Shown one piece after another: positions 11,967 to 23,253 of a DNA stretch of 64,000 nucleotides; position 1 is the stretch's first letter; each line of letters begins with the position of its first letter. The translations under genes and the position numbers were made by a program. The stretch spans positions 744,001-808,000 of the forward strand of contig JACZZP010000005.1 in assembly GCA_015183035.1 (NCBI GenBank), in the 5' to 3' direction. Under the pieces are notes generated by a model. The model ran no database searches. It saw nothing but the letters and a program-made list of their open reading frames with translations, and was not told where the DNA came from. Source of the stretch: Meloidogyne chitwoodi. Its lineage: Eukaryota; Nematoda; Chromadorea; Rhabditida; Meloidogynidae.

Positions 11967-12325
11967 AATTTTCTTAATTTTTTAATTGTTTTAAATTAAA
12001 TAATTAAATTTATTTTTTATGTTTTAAAGAATATTAAATTAAAGAAAAATTGATAGAAAATGCCTGGGAAGAGAGTCTATTTTATTCACCTATGAGTCCA
12101 ATCTTCATTTCCGGTAAAAATACATAATTAAACTACATTTCCCTCAATGCAATTTTTACGTGAATAAAAAAAGCTGCTAAATTAAATAAAAAGGAAATTG
12201 CCTTTGCAGCAATAATTCCGAGTAAAAAAATTAATTTTTATTTAAAAAATTCAATAAAAAGGAAAACTCATTTTATAAAAAATGTTTGAAGATACCTTTA
12301 TATAAATTGCTAATTAGTAATTTTT

Positions 12326-12544
12326 ACTTTTGACGGCAAAAGTCCTCAATTTTTGTTTTCAACTTTTTATATTAATTAATTATTTTTGAGGAACAATATT
12401 TGCTAAAATATCATAAAATTATTAACTTTACCCTTCTTTGAACATCTACCCTCCTTATATTGAAATTTTAAATCATTTAATTCCTCAAAAATAATTAATA
12501 TAAAAAGTTGCTTACAAAAATTGCGAACTTTTGCCGTCAAAAGT
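12326..12544. mobile_element. Palindromic MITE (ACTTTTGACGGCAAAAG termini)
   Basis: Left terminus ACTTTTGACGGCAAAAGT is matched by CTTTTGCCGTCAAAAGT at the right end, and pairing continues inward (CCTCAATTTTTGTTTTC against the rightward TACAAAAATTGCG; TATTAATTAATTATTTTTGAGG on both arms). A half copy with GCGGACTTTTGCTGCCAAAA lies at 15,990-16,030. No coding content. Confidence 0.85.
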
Positions 12545-12560
12545 AATAATTAAATAATTA

Positions 12561-12700
12561 CTAGAGATCGAGATTGTGCTAAAATCGAAGTTGAATCGAA
12601 TAAGAAAATTATTTGCTTTTCGAAAAGATAAGTCGAATCAATTAAATTCAAAGAATCGAAAAAATTCGACGAATATTCTAATTTGACCGATCTCTAATAG
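12561..12700. mobile_element. Small element with CTAGAGATCG-type inverted ends
   Basis: CTAGAGATCGAG at the left and CGATCTCTAATAG at the right form short inverted ends around about 110 bp with repeated TCGAA words. This lies in the spacer between the two duplicated units. Weak, but the pattern is typical of a tiny non-autonomous element. Confidence 0.45.
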
Positions 12701-13076
12701 TAGGTAATCTTTATAATTAGTTGTATGGTGATTTTAGCATTTGTTATAAATATTTAAAAATAAGTCTACTCGTAAAATTCTTCATAAATAAATCTTAATT
12801 GCGGAAGTAGAATTATTTAAAATTTTAATAATCTTTTTTATCAATCCAAAGCAGAATAAAAGTCAAACAAATAAAAATATAAATTAACCAAAAAAAACCG
12901 AAACATATCTTTGCTAAAAATAATTATAAAAATTTGAGGAATTATTTTGAGAATAAATACTCAATTGCCTCATAAATTTAAAAAAGAAATAAAACATTAC
13001 ATATCTTTTAGGTTAGAAAATGGATAGAGACAAAGTAATAATCTTAAAAAGACGATTCCTGTTTTTAACTCTTTTT

Positions 13077-15566
13077 TCAGTTGTCATTCTGATCTACAAA
13101 TGATCTCTAAAATATTTAAATAATTAATTAAAAAACATTTGATTTTATGATTATTTTTCACACATATTTTGTTTATAAAGCCAATATCCCCATTCAGTAA
13201 CTTACTCGAGAAGATGAAGAAAGGCGAGCTGAAAATGTATCCATTGAGCTATTTTCAAAATCGTATTCACTTGGATTGTATTCTTCAGGTGGGTATTCCA
13301 TTGGCTAATAATTAAAAAATTAATTAAAGAATTTTAGTAATTTTTGTTTTTTTTCTTAAATTTTTTTTAATAAAGATCATATGTCAGTATATTGATTTAA
13401 ATTTTAATTATTAAAAATAAATATATTTATATCTTAAACATTAATCTGATACACTACATATATACACTCCGCCACATAATTATATGAACACCCCAAAATA
13501 TTAGCTTTTTCGAACTTAGGCATATTATTTTTATTTAATATTAATATATTTTGCTTGAAATACATTAAAACTAATATTCAAATTAAAAAATTGAAAAATT
13601 TCTTCATTGTAAAATTTATAATTTGAAAATTGTATTTTTTTACCGCCACATATTTATATGAACACTTTTAGTTTACCTACTTAGAATGTTGTAAAAAATA
13701 AAAATAAATTTCTACTAACATAACTAGCAATAGTAAGAATATATATAAAAAGAATAAGATCCCCAACATCTTTTATCATTGAGATCTCGAAACTCCAAAA
13801 TCAACAGAAAATAGAGTATTTTGTCTTAAAAAATATTTTCTGCCCCTTAGGGGTTGTATTAATTTTTTATTTTATATTCATCTTAAAGCCCTTGAAATTT
13901 GCTACGAGACTCATAATGTCATATTTTATAAAAAAATTTTATTACGAGACAGTAATGAATTGAATGCATTAAACACCAAACAGCTCATTTTTAGGGGTAA
14001 ATTGAAGGATATTAGTGCTTCATGAATTTAATTCACTAATTCTATGAGGGAAAAATTTTCTTCTAAAAAGTACTATAGGTTTCTTATAGCAAATTTCAAG
14101 GGCTTTCAGATAAGCACAAAATAAAAAATTAATACAACCCCTAGGGGGCCTAAAATATTTTTTTAAACAAAATACCCCTATTTTCCGTTGAAATAGTGGT
14201 ATCGAGATTTCGATGAAGGAAGAAACTATAGACTTTGTTCTTTTGCGATTAGTTTAGTTTTTGGTAGATAAGCTTATTATAATTTTTTTGGATTTTTTAC
14301 AACATTCTAAGTAGGTAAACTAAAAGTGTTCATATAAATATGTGGCGGTAAAAAAATACAATTTTCAAATTATAAATTTTACAATGAAGAAATTTTTCAA
14401 TTTTTTAATTTGAATATTAGTTTTAATGTATTTCAAGCAAAATATATTAATATTAAATAAAAATAATATGCCTAATTTCGAAAAAGCTAATATTTTGGGG
14501 TGTTCATATAATTATGTGGCGGAGTGTATCAGGTTGGGCAAGTTTCGGATTTCGGGTTTCGGAAGTTTCGGATTGTTCGGGTTTTTTGAGCATTTTTATT
14601 TCGGGTGTCGTATTTCGGTTTTTATTTAGGTTTCGTAAATTTCGTATTTCGGATTTCGTATTTTATTTTCCAATTTTGCCCAGCCCTGCTATATATCTCT
14701 ACCTGATTTAGCGTGTCCAAATGAGGAGGACGATCTCCACTTAAATAATTTCGTCGTTCTTCCTCAATTATTTGACGACGTTCGTTCATTCTCCTTTCAA
14801 CGCTTGGTCTCTAAAATTAATATTTATTTTAAATTACTTTCAAGGTTTTCATTTCTTCCTACTAGAAAATAGTTAAAAACCTAACACGATTTTTCTCGAC
14901 CAATATTATTAATATTATATGAAAACTCACTTGTCTAGGTCTATCTTGTCCAGATCTATGTACAGCTCTTCTGCGCGGTTCTAGATTTACACCATGCGGT
15001 AGACGAACACCATTCCTGTGCGGTTCAATATTATCCTTAAATATAATAAAATATATAAAATTAATAATGTCCAATTTAAATAAATCAATTCAAATAAAGC
15101 TTAAATTTTAGAATTTAATTTGGAATAAACAAAACATTAAATAATTAATAATTTAAATTTTGGAAGATACCAACATTTGAAATATTATTGGTAGGATTTT
15201 GATTAAGAAGATCCATATATGTATTATTTAAAGCCAATTGATCACGTTCAAGATTTACGTTCGTAACATCGTTAGTATCATCTTCATCTGATAAAATCAA
15301 ATGAGAAAGACTTAAGGCTTGGCCACTTGATGACGTTGAGGGACTATTCTGAAATTATTTTGTAATTATTAAATTTATTATTGTTAAAAAAACACCACCG
15401 TATGATTGTTTTGATTATTAGATCCAGGTCCTCGGCTTGAGCTTGCTTCCCCACGATTTCGTGAAGATCTTCCAAAAAAACATCTCATTCCTTCAACACA
15501 TGTTTTTAAAACAATAAAAGCAATTAATAATTGAAATATAATATTGTTTGTACGTAAAATTAACAT
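13077..15566 (-). CDS. Small predicted secreted protein, paralogue 2 (about 227 aa)
   Basis: Exons complement(15399..15566, 15175..15348, 14931..15035, 14703..14810, 13206..13304, 13077..13106), all in phase. The signal-peptide exon is nearly identical to paralogue 1 (MLILRTNNIIFQLLIAF), followed by NRGEASSSRGPGSNNQ. Exon 3 is longer than in paralogue 1 (35 against 15 codons) and contains a partial internal repeat of NIEPHRNG / NLEPRRRA. The last exon encodes RSFVDQNDN before TGA, where paralogue 1 has a stop after one codon, so one copy has gained or lost a short C terminus. Intron 4 holds a 1.06-kb fold-back transposon. Function unknown; secretion predicted only from the N terminus. Confidence 0.7.
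13465..14526. mobile_element. Fold-back (Tc1/mariner-type) element with long inverted arms and TA target duplication
   Basis: Ends CACTCCGCCACATAATTA and its mirror TAATTATGTGGCGGAGTG are flanked on both sides by TA. Pairing is near-perfect for about 250 bp and resumes further in (GGGGTTGTATTAATTTTTTA near 13852 against its complement near 14125), so nearly the whole element is one hairpin. Each arm holds a second copy of the terminal motif: CCGCCACATATTTATATGAA near 13644 and its mirror near 14330, about 175 bp inside the end. No transposase ORF is seen. It lies in an intron of paralogue 2 and is absent from paralogue 1. Confidence 0.9.
14530..14688. mobile_element. Small TTTCGG-rich element with CAGG(T/C)TGGGCAA ends
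   Basis: CAGGTTGGGCAA at the left and TTGCCCAGCCCTG at the right form inverted ends. The interior repeats TTTCGGATTTCGG-like words. It abuts the fold-back element, which seems to have inserted at or next to its left end, giving a nested pair. Confidence 0.65.
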
Positions 15567-15719
15567 AATTTTCTTAATTTTTTAATTGTTTTAAATTAAA
15601 TAATTAAATTTATTTTTTATGTTTTAAAGAATATTAAATTAAAGAAAAATTGATAGAAAATGCCTGGGAAGAGAGTCTATTTTATTCACCTATGAGTGAA
15701 GGAATCCAATCTTCATTTC

Positions 15720-17316
15720 AGATAAATAAAGAATAAATTACACTGACAAATATCCTCACCTACATCTTCCGATACTTGGGCATTCCATAGTGCCTCAATA
15801 TTTTACGCCTCCTCACATAAATAAAAGAAATTAAAAATCGAAATAGGCTTAATTTACTCCGAAATTTTAAAAATTAAAAAAAGAAGCTGCAAAATTAATT
15901 AATTAGGTAATAATGCCTTTATAGCAAGTTTAAAAAATTTAATAAAAAGAAAAATAATTTTATATAAAAAAATTTTCGCTCAAAATAATATAAAATGTTG
16001 CGAACAAAAATTGCGGACTTTTGCTGCCAAAATAAGAAGTACCTATTTATATTTGGTACTGATCCAAAACTTTAATATAAAATTAAATCACGCTACAAAA
16101 TTGTTAAATAAATTATTTACCGGTTGGTCCTTCGAAAGAGTAGATAACTTTATTAAATTTGGGGGCATCCGGAAGTTTCGCTCCACTCATTTAAAATCAT
16201 TTTTAAAATTAATCCTTATATTTGATTCATTTTTAAATAAATTATAAAAATATTTATTTATTTAATTAATTAAATTTTCAACATTTTTTATTCTTTTTTT
16301 AATTAAATATTTTAATTTAATTTTCTTCAAAATAAATTTATTTAAAAATCGATAGATTATCTGACAGCCGTTAAAATATACTTGAGACTTTTTGCGCAAA
16401 CTAAAAATCCAAATAATATTTTTATTTTATTTAAATATAATGCACTCTTGTGTTGTACAAATAAATATATAACAGAGTGTAGGACTGCTTAAATATTTTA
16501 TTTTTATTTAAAGTCCAAAGAATGAGTCATTTCTCTTTTTTATTTGATTTTTCTCTCTCTCGCTAACTGAAATTTGAGAAAAGTAGTACAAATTTTACTT
16601 AATTTTACATTTTTATTCTTTACCTAAAATTATACAATTTATAATAAGGAAAATTATCTGTAAATAAATAATTATTTTATTTAATTTTTTAGTGTCTAAT
16701 TAATATTTTTGATAAAATATTTGGTTATTGCGACAGTTATAAACGAATATTTTTTTCTTTTTTAAGGAATTTTTTTTTATTATTTAGTGAGGATTGAGAA
16801 GAAAATTGTTACTTTTAAATTATATTGTTATATATTTGCTCAATAAGTAAATTATCCCTATTACTCGAATTACTTCCCTCATTACTTGATAACCTTACCC
16901 TTATGTTAGGAACATCGACAAACAGGGTTTTGACTAACAGGGAAGAATCCCTCAAAACACTTTTGTAACAATAATTTTTATAAATTTAAGCAGCAAAACA
17001 CAACTGTCTTTTACTCTTTTCTTCAAACAATTTTCTAAAAATAACATTCCTTCATAAGAGTTTGCTAAAAAATATAAAATAAGCTGGTCTGATTCATTAA
17101 AAGGAATAAAAAATCAATTTCTTCTTTCCTTTTATTTTTTTAATTTTTTTTAACTCTTTTTTATCGTTTTTTATTTTGTTAATTTAAATAAATTTAAAAA
17201 AATATATATTTAATTTAACAGATGTAAATATTTAATTAATTAATTTATTTATTTATTTTCAATTTTATTTATTCTAGTCAACAAATATTAAAAAAAATAA
17301 AATAAAAGGTGAAATA
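15720..17316. other. AT-rich intergenic region with a MITE fragment
   Basis: Apart from the partial MITE at about 15,985-16,035 I see nothing coding. A frame at 16011-16247 exists, but starts inside the MITE fragment and resembles nothing. The last 100 bp before 17317 hold the presumed promoter of the next gene; no diagnostic box is obvious. Confidence 0.4.
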
Positions 17317-20300
17317 ATGTCTTGTAATCCTTGTTGTTGTTTAAGCCTAAAAGATGCAGTTGTTACTATTGGAATTTGGTCAACGGTAAATAAATTTAAT
17401 TTTTTTTAATATTACCTATAATTGTCTTTACCTTTCTTAAAATATATATTAATGTTAGGACACTTAGAAATTCTTTTTTTAATTTTCCAATTATTTCCTT
17501 TTTTAGAATTATATAATTTAGGGGAGGATTTTTAACATTTTGCTACTTCTAGAATTTTTTTAAATTTATTTTGTCCTTTTATTTACTCCCCTGTTTAAAG
17601 ATTTATGCCCTGACCCAATTAGCAATTTTTGGATGGCAATTTAGTGTATTATCTCAATGTCAGCACGTTGTTATGGCACAGGCTAATCTTCAATGTGAAT
17701 ATTATTGTCCTTGTGTTGGAGCTTCAACAGCTAGAACTTCTGCTATTATTGAGGGTTTTTGATAAATAAATATAATTTAAATTTAAGTTTATGCCTTTGT
17801 TCTCTCAAAATATATTTTTTATTAAAATTGTTAATTTTGAATCAAAAAATTTTTTCAGAATTTCTAAGTGTCCTTATCATTACCTTACACTCTACCTTTA
17901 GGTTTAAGTTATATGAAAGGGTATAAGTGATAAAATATAAAAAATGGAAGATAACAACTGGAAGTCCTTTTTATACGGATTTTCTTTTTTTCTTTTCCTT
18001 TATCCTCTAATAAGATATGAGATGGTAAAGGGAAAAAACAACTTTTTCAATAACAGAATTAAGTATGATTATTTTTAAATTTTAATTCTAAAACATTCAT
18101 TATACCAAAATATTCCTAATTTTCTACAAAATATACCTTTAAAAACCTGTACCTCAGATTTACAGTATTATTCAATTGTCAATATTTGGATGGCAATTGG
18201 CAGCAATCAAGTACGAAAAGGATCGTGCTGCAAACACACTTTTACCAAATTACAACACTTATGGGCGTTATGATATTCCTACTTATTATGAAAGTTATTG
18301 GCAATCACCTGAAGAGCGTTATTATACATGTTTAGTTGTTTTTTTATTGAAATTGATTGAAATTTTATTTTTACTAAAAATAAAACGAACAAAGGCATAA
18401 TATTAAAAAACAAAAATACCTATTAAATATTCTTAAAATTAATTTAAATTTAGGGCTTTTTATTATACAAATCTTATGTCTAATAGCTGCATTCTTTTTA
18501 TTATTTTCCTCAATTATGATGATATATGGTGTTCATACGGTAAATAATTTATTAAATTAATTGAGTTTTATTTTTTATAAAAAATGTGAAAATTTTAAGT
18601 GTTATTAAAAGACCTTTTTATAATAATTCCTTTAAAAGAAATGTTAATTTAAATTTAATTTAATTAATAAATATTTTATATTAAATCCTTCTGTAATTAT
18701 TTAATTTAAAAAAAAACAAAAATACCAAATTTTAACAAAATTTAGTGGTCTCGCTTCCTTCTCGTTCCATGGATGGTTACAATGTGTACTTCAATTCTTA
18801 CATCACTAGCCTATTGCATAATATGGTGGGCAGGGGATGTAAGAGATTATTGGTTAATGCTTACAATAATTGAAATGTTTGGAGTTTTATTAAATGTTAG
18901 TATATTTAATAAATATATATATATTTTAATATAATAATATATATTAAGTAAAAATTTATTTTAATTTTTTTCAAGATTTATTGTTTTGTGGTTGTTGTTG
19001 CTTTTCATCAGAGAATGCAAGCAGAGCTAGAATATTATGCTAGAAGGAGAAAATACCAAAGATTTCATAGAGAAAGGGAAACTTCTCAACATACTATTGA
19101 ACAAGGCAATAAAACCCTAAGACATTTTCTCTATAATATTTTTTAATTAAAGATTTGGGAAATTCTGATAGAGCAATTAATTTAGCTAATAATCTCCAAA
19201 GAGGACAGAAAGGTCAACAACAACGTCCAATTCCAGGAAGTATTCGCCGCCCTACCGCCAGTCAATTCCCGGCTGTTTCTCCTCAAAGTCATCAAATCCC
19301 CATGAGACATACTTCCCTTCCTCCTCCACATTCAATTCCTGTTTCAACTTTGTCTCCTGTAAAACAAGAAATAATTCCCTCAAAACCACAAAAACAACAT
19401 TTTTATAATCAAAGAACACCTATGGAAAGATTTGTGCAGGACGCCTCAGGTAATATTTTTAAAATTTTAAATTTTTTTTGACTTTTTAAATTTCACTAGA
19501 TCCTCCATCATTCCAAAATCGTGACAGCTTCCCGCCTTTCGAAATGCAGAGATCTCGATCCGCTCAAGATCGGCCTTTTCAACGCCAAAATGATGAAATT
19601 TATCGTGGTCAAGAAAGGCAGAATAAATTTCGTAGAGCAAACTCTTCGTATCGTTATAGGTTAGAGAAGGGATGTTTTACTTAATTTATTATCCAATAAT
19701 TTAAAAAAACCTTCAACAATGATAACCCTATTTTTCTGACATCTAATTCAGAGATTTATATATTTTCAAAAATAATCCCTTATAAAAATTAAAAATTTAG
19801 AACAACATGTAGAAACTGTGGAAGAGAACATGGTAGAAGAAGATATAATAATTATCGTTATCAATGTCCTCGTTGTCATCAATATAATCAAGATAATAAT
19901 AACTTGACTGAATTTAAGTAAAAATAAATAAAATAAAATAATTCAATTTTTTCAGAAATCGAAGAAATTCTAGTTCTTCTCTTTGTTCTTTAGCACAAAA
20001 TGATGAAATTAGTGATAGTTTAGGAGAGTCTGATAGATTCAGAAGAGAGAATCTAATGGCAAGAAGAAGAAATTGTCGTCCTCCAATGCCTTTAATTCCT
20101 CAAACACATTGGTCTGATCATGAAAGTGATTATTGGTTGGCCTTTTAATAAATTTTTATAAATTTTTTTGATTTTTTAAATAAAAAATTGAGGTTTTTTT
20201 GCTAAATTTCAAAATTTTTGGGTTAAATTTTTTAAAATATAAATTTAAATTATTTTAATTAAAGGAGCGGATTTGTACCACCTAGATTAACTAATTCAGA

Positions 20301-20931
20301 ACACAATTATACAAACATAAATTTAAATGAAAGAGCTAAGAGTATAACAGCTCCAGCCATACCAATGAGACGAAAACGGGCTGAACCAAAAACAATAAAT
20401 GAAATTTCTTCCAATATGAGGTCTTCTCCGCAGAAGTTTGATGCTTCTCATGGGTTTTCTATACCTCAGGTATTTTATAAAATATAAAAAATATTTTTAT
20501 TTATTTTTAGCACATAATTATTCCACCTATAATGAATGATGGTACAATGGATTCTCAGGTCATATTTATTTTTTATATTATTTTTAAAAAAGACAAATAA
20601 TAAATTAAATATTTTAGACAGAAAGACAATACCGAATTAATTCTGAAATAGTAATATCTTATGATCAACAACCTTCTAATAAAAATAATAATAATATATC
20701 CACCCAATCTTTTCAATTTTCATCTCCTCCTCAATCTATACTTCCCCTTCCAGAAATTGCAACAATTTATTCTCCGCAACAACAAAATAAAGAAAATTTA
20801 ATTTCTAAAGAAAAAATGCCAAAACCTTTAGAAAGGAGAAGTTTAAAGTCAACAATGGTAAAATTATTATTTTTTAATAATTAATTAAATTATTTTTTAA
20901 GCTTCCGATGGCTCTAACCTCAACTGTGTGA
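17317..20931 (+). CDS. Four-pass membrane protein with long disordered tail; two alternative second exons (about 621 or 627 aa)
   Basis: Exons: 17317..17385, then 17601..17754 (2a) or 18158..18329 (2b), then 18454..18539, 18746..18895, 18976..19105, 19153..19449, 19500..19659, 19801..19917, 19956..20135, 20265..20469, 20511..20558, 20618..20857, 20902..20931. Hydrophobic segments: exons 1-2 (VVTIGIWST onward to LAIFGWQ), exon 3 (LCLIAAFFLLFSSIMMIYGV), exon 4 (LVPWMVTMCTSILTSLAY) and exons 4-5 (LLNIYCFVVVVAF). The pattern is a small tetraspan (LAPTM/MARVEL-like), not a true tetraspanin. The loop between segments 1 and 2 comes from exon 2a or 2b. The cytosolic tail is Ser/Pro/Arg-rich with a possible zinc ribbon (CRNCGREH...CPRC) in exon 8. 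Intron 5 (19106-19152, 47 bp) has a GC donor. I cannot name an orthologue. Confidence 0.85.
17457..17874 (+). promoter_or_regulatory. 18-bp perfect inverted repeat bracketing alternative exon 2a
   Basis: AGGACACTTAGAAATTCT at 17457-17474 is the exact reverse complement of AGAATTTCTAAGTGTCCT at 17857-17874. The two arms lie in the introns on either side of exon 2a (17601-17754). In pre-mRNA they could form a stem that loops out exon 2a and favours exon 2b. The pairing is seen; the regulatory role is inferred. Confidence 0.6.
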
Positions 20932-22002
20932 ATAAAAATAAAGAGAATATTTAATCAATTTATATATTATTTATTTAATGTTTTTACTTAATAAATAAAA
21001 TAAATTAATTATTACATTAAATCTTGATATTTATGCTATTTTTTTAACAAAGGTCAATATTTTTTAAATTATTTATCCTCAAAAATTAACTCTAATCCAG
21101 TGATGTCTCTTGTATTTTTCTTTCATTATAAATATTTTAATTATTTTTAATTTTACTGAATAATATCTTCAGTAAAATTTAAAAATTTAAAATACATAAA
21201 TTTTATTTAAATAATTAAAAAAATAATAATTTAATTCGGTATAGTTGGAAAAAGGTTTTACGCATGGAATATTCGATAAAAAAATTCAAAAAGTAATGTG
21301 GAATATAATTTAAATTTATTAAAGCTGCTCCAATAAATAAAAAATTTATCCATTAAATATTGGCTAAAAATTAAAAAAAAATTAAAAAATATTTTAAATA
21401 AGCGAGTCATTTATTAAAACATAAAAAAAGATTAAAAATTATATAATTTATTTATTAATTAAATTTAAAAATTTTATTAAATTTTAAACTTTTTTTTACG
21501 TGGAATATTCGGTAAAAAACTTAAACAAATAAAGCAAAGAAAAAAATTAAAAAAGTAATAAAAATGAATCTGAAATAAATAAATAAATTTTATAAAAATT
21601 TATAAAAAAAAAGAATTTTTAATAAAAATTTGTTTAGCTGAAAAACACGTTTAATAAATATTTAATTTTAAATAATTTAAAATATAAAATAAACTACTAA
21701 TTTTCTTATAAAAATCAGTCAAAATGCTTAATAATTATATTTAATTTTAAATAAAAAATTATTTAATAATTAAAAATAAATTAATAAAAATGCTTTTTAA
21801 TTTATTTATTTGCTTCTTTACAGGTTTTTATAAAATTTAATTAATTATTTAATTAATTAATTTACTATAAATTGAAAAAAAAGAAATTATATAATATTTT
21901 TTAATTATCTTTAAAGGGATCTTATTTAAAAAAATTAGTATTTTAATTAAAAAATAATAAAAAAAATTTTCAAAATTCAGAAAATTAAAAAAAAAATTCT
22001 GA
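20932..22002. other. AT-rich intergenic region
   Basis: Very AT-rich with two related phrases, ACGCATGGAATATTCGATAAAAAA (about 21260; split here as ACGCATGGAATATTCG and ATAAAAAA) and ACGTGGAATATTCGGTAAAAAA (about 21498), suggesting an old dispersed repeat. No gene seen. Confidence 0.4.
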
Positions 22003-23125
22003 ATGTATTCACAAAAATTTGCTGAAAAATATTTAATTTTAAATTCTAATTTAAATTTTCTATTTTTAGTTTTTCTTTGCATATCTGACTGTTCGTCTAT
22101 AAAAATAGGAGAGGCAGTAATGACAGATAAATTGAGATTGGCCATCTTAAGAGCTCATAATAATTATCGTATGCAACTAGCTAATGGAAAAGTAACTGAT
22201 AAATCTAAGCACACTTTACCTAAAGGGAAAAATATATATAAATTTGTATGTTTAAAATTTTAAAAAAATTTAAAAATAATATTTTTTAGGTTTATAACGT
22301 AACTATTGAAAAACTTGTCGCACAAAAAACTGCAAATATGTGTAGAATGGCACATCCTGGTACTGTTGGATATGGTGAAAATTTGTATGCAAATAGTTGG
22401 GCTATGGACAATTTAAGTAAATAATTTATTTTTAATTTCTCCGGATGGCCATTAAATTTTTTTTTGTAAAATCGAACCTTATAAAAGTAGCAATTTTCTT
22501 TAAAAAAAATAATAATTACAATAATATTTATAAATGTGTATTAAATTAATTTAAAAAATTTTTAGCTGAAGCTGTAATTGGTGCTGCAACTGGCTGGTGG
22601 CTTGAAAAGGATTCTTGCCCAATAATAGAAGACAAATTACAAGTTACCGCTAAAGTTTTTGATAAATGTGGACATTGGGTTCCGGTCAGTTAAATATATA
22701 CTATTTTTTTAATTTTGGCATTCTGTTTATTTTTATTTTTTAAGATGGCCTGGTCTCATACTACTCAAATTGGTTGTGGTATTCAACTTTGTCCTCCTCA
22801 GGATTGGTGCTCTGAATGGGTATAAATATTTAATTATTTTTTAATAAAAAATAATTTAATAAAAATTAAAGAACCCTCCATGTTTTAACACAACATTAGT
22901 TGTTTGCAATTATTATAATCCGTAAGAGTATTTTCTTTAAACTTTAATTTTTATTTTCTTTTTATTAGAACAAATGATGCAGGGAATACTTTACTTTATC
23001 AAAAATCAAATTCTGCATGTCTTAATGATGCTGATTGTGATTTTTATAAAAATTCAAAATGTGAGAAAAAAAGTGGACTTTGTATACCACCAAAATATGC
23101 TAAAGACCCAAAAATATCAAATTAA
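22003..23125 (+). CDS. CAP/SCP-domain secreted protein (venom-allergen-like), about 256 aa
   Basis: Six exons: 22003..22245, 22290..22416, 22566..22684, 22745..22819, 22872..22921, 22969..23125, in phase to TAA. N-terminal hydrophobic core NFLFLVFLCISDCSS suggests a signal peptide. CAP features: LRAHNNYR near the start of the domain, His103 and GENLY (Glu111) and the CAP1-type motif MAWSHTTQIGCG (His167), then VCNYYNP (CAP2-like, 199-205). After the domain a Cys-rich tail of about 50 residues (ACLNDADCDFYKNSKC) follows. Members of this family in plant-parasitic nematodes (VAP/VAL) are secreted and some act in host defence modulation; that role here is inference. A good acceptor (TATTTTTAG) at about 22,070 means the true first exon could lie upstream, giving a different signal peptide. 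Confidence 0.9.
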
Positions 23126-23253
23126 TTAAAAGTGAAAAGAGGAAAAAGAAAATATTATTTTTCGGATAATTAAATAAATTAATTTTTTTATTAATATTCT
23201 TCTTTTTTTATGTAATTTTCTTTCTTTTATTTCTTTTTAATCTATTTTTGTAT

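Larger units (their letters stand above)
10133..12115. repeat. Segmental tandem duplication, unit 1 (partner 12750-15715)
   Basis: Sequence from AAAATAAGTCTACTCGTAAA (10133) to the promoter-side CCTATGAGT (about 12110) recurs from 12756 to about 15700, including a whole gene, its upstream region and its downstream flank. The two units differ by substitutions and by different transposon insertions. Confidence 0.85.
12750..15715. repeat. Segmental tandem duplication, unit 2
   Basis: Second unit of the duplication described at 10133. It is longer because of insertions at 13465-14526 and 14530-14688. The shared upstream block (ATGCCTGGGAAGAGAGTC at 12059 and 15659) is nearly identical in both. 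Confidence 0.85.

Noticed and set aside
16011..16247. 78-codon ORF after the MITE fragment
   Set aside because: Starts inside transposon sequence and shows no family resemblance.
21849..22145. Minus-strand ORF of 98 codons overlapping the CAP gene start
   Set aside because: Shadow of the first CAP exon plus AT-rich flank.
22003..23125. Calling the CAP protein a defined effector such as Mi-VAP-1
   Set aside because: Domain and Cys pattern fit the family, but a specific orthologue cannot be established from this window alone.
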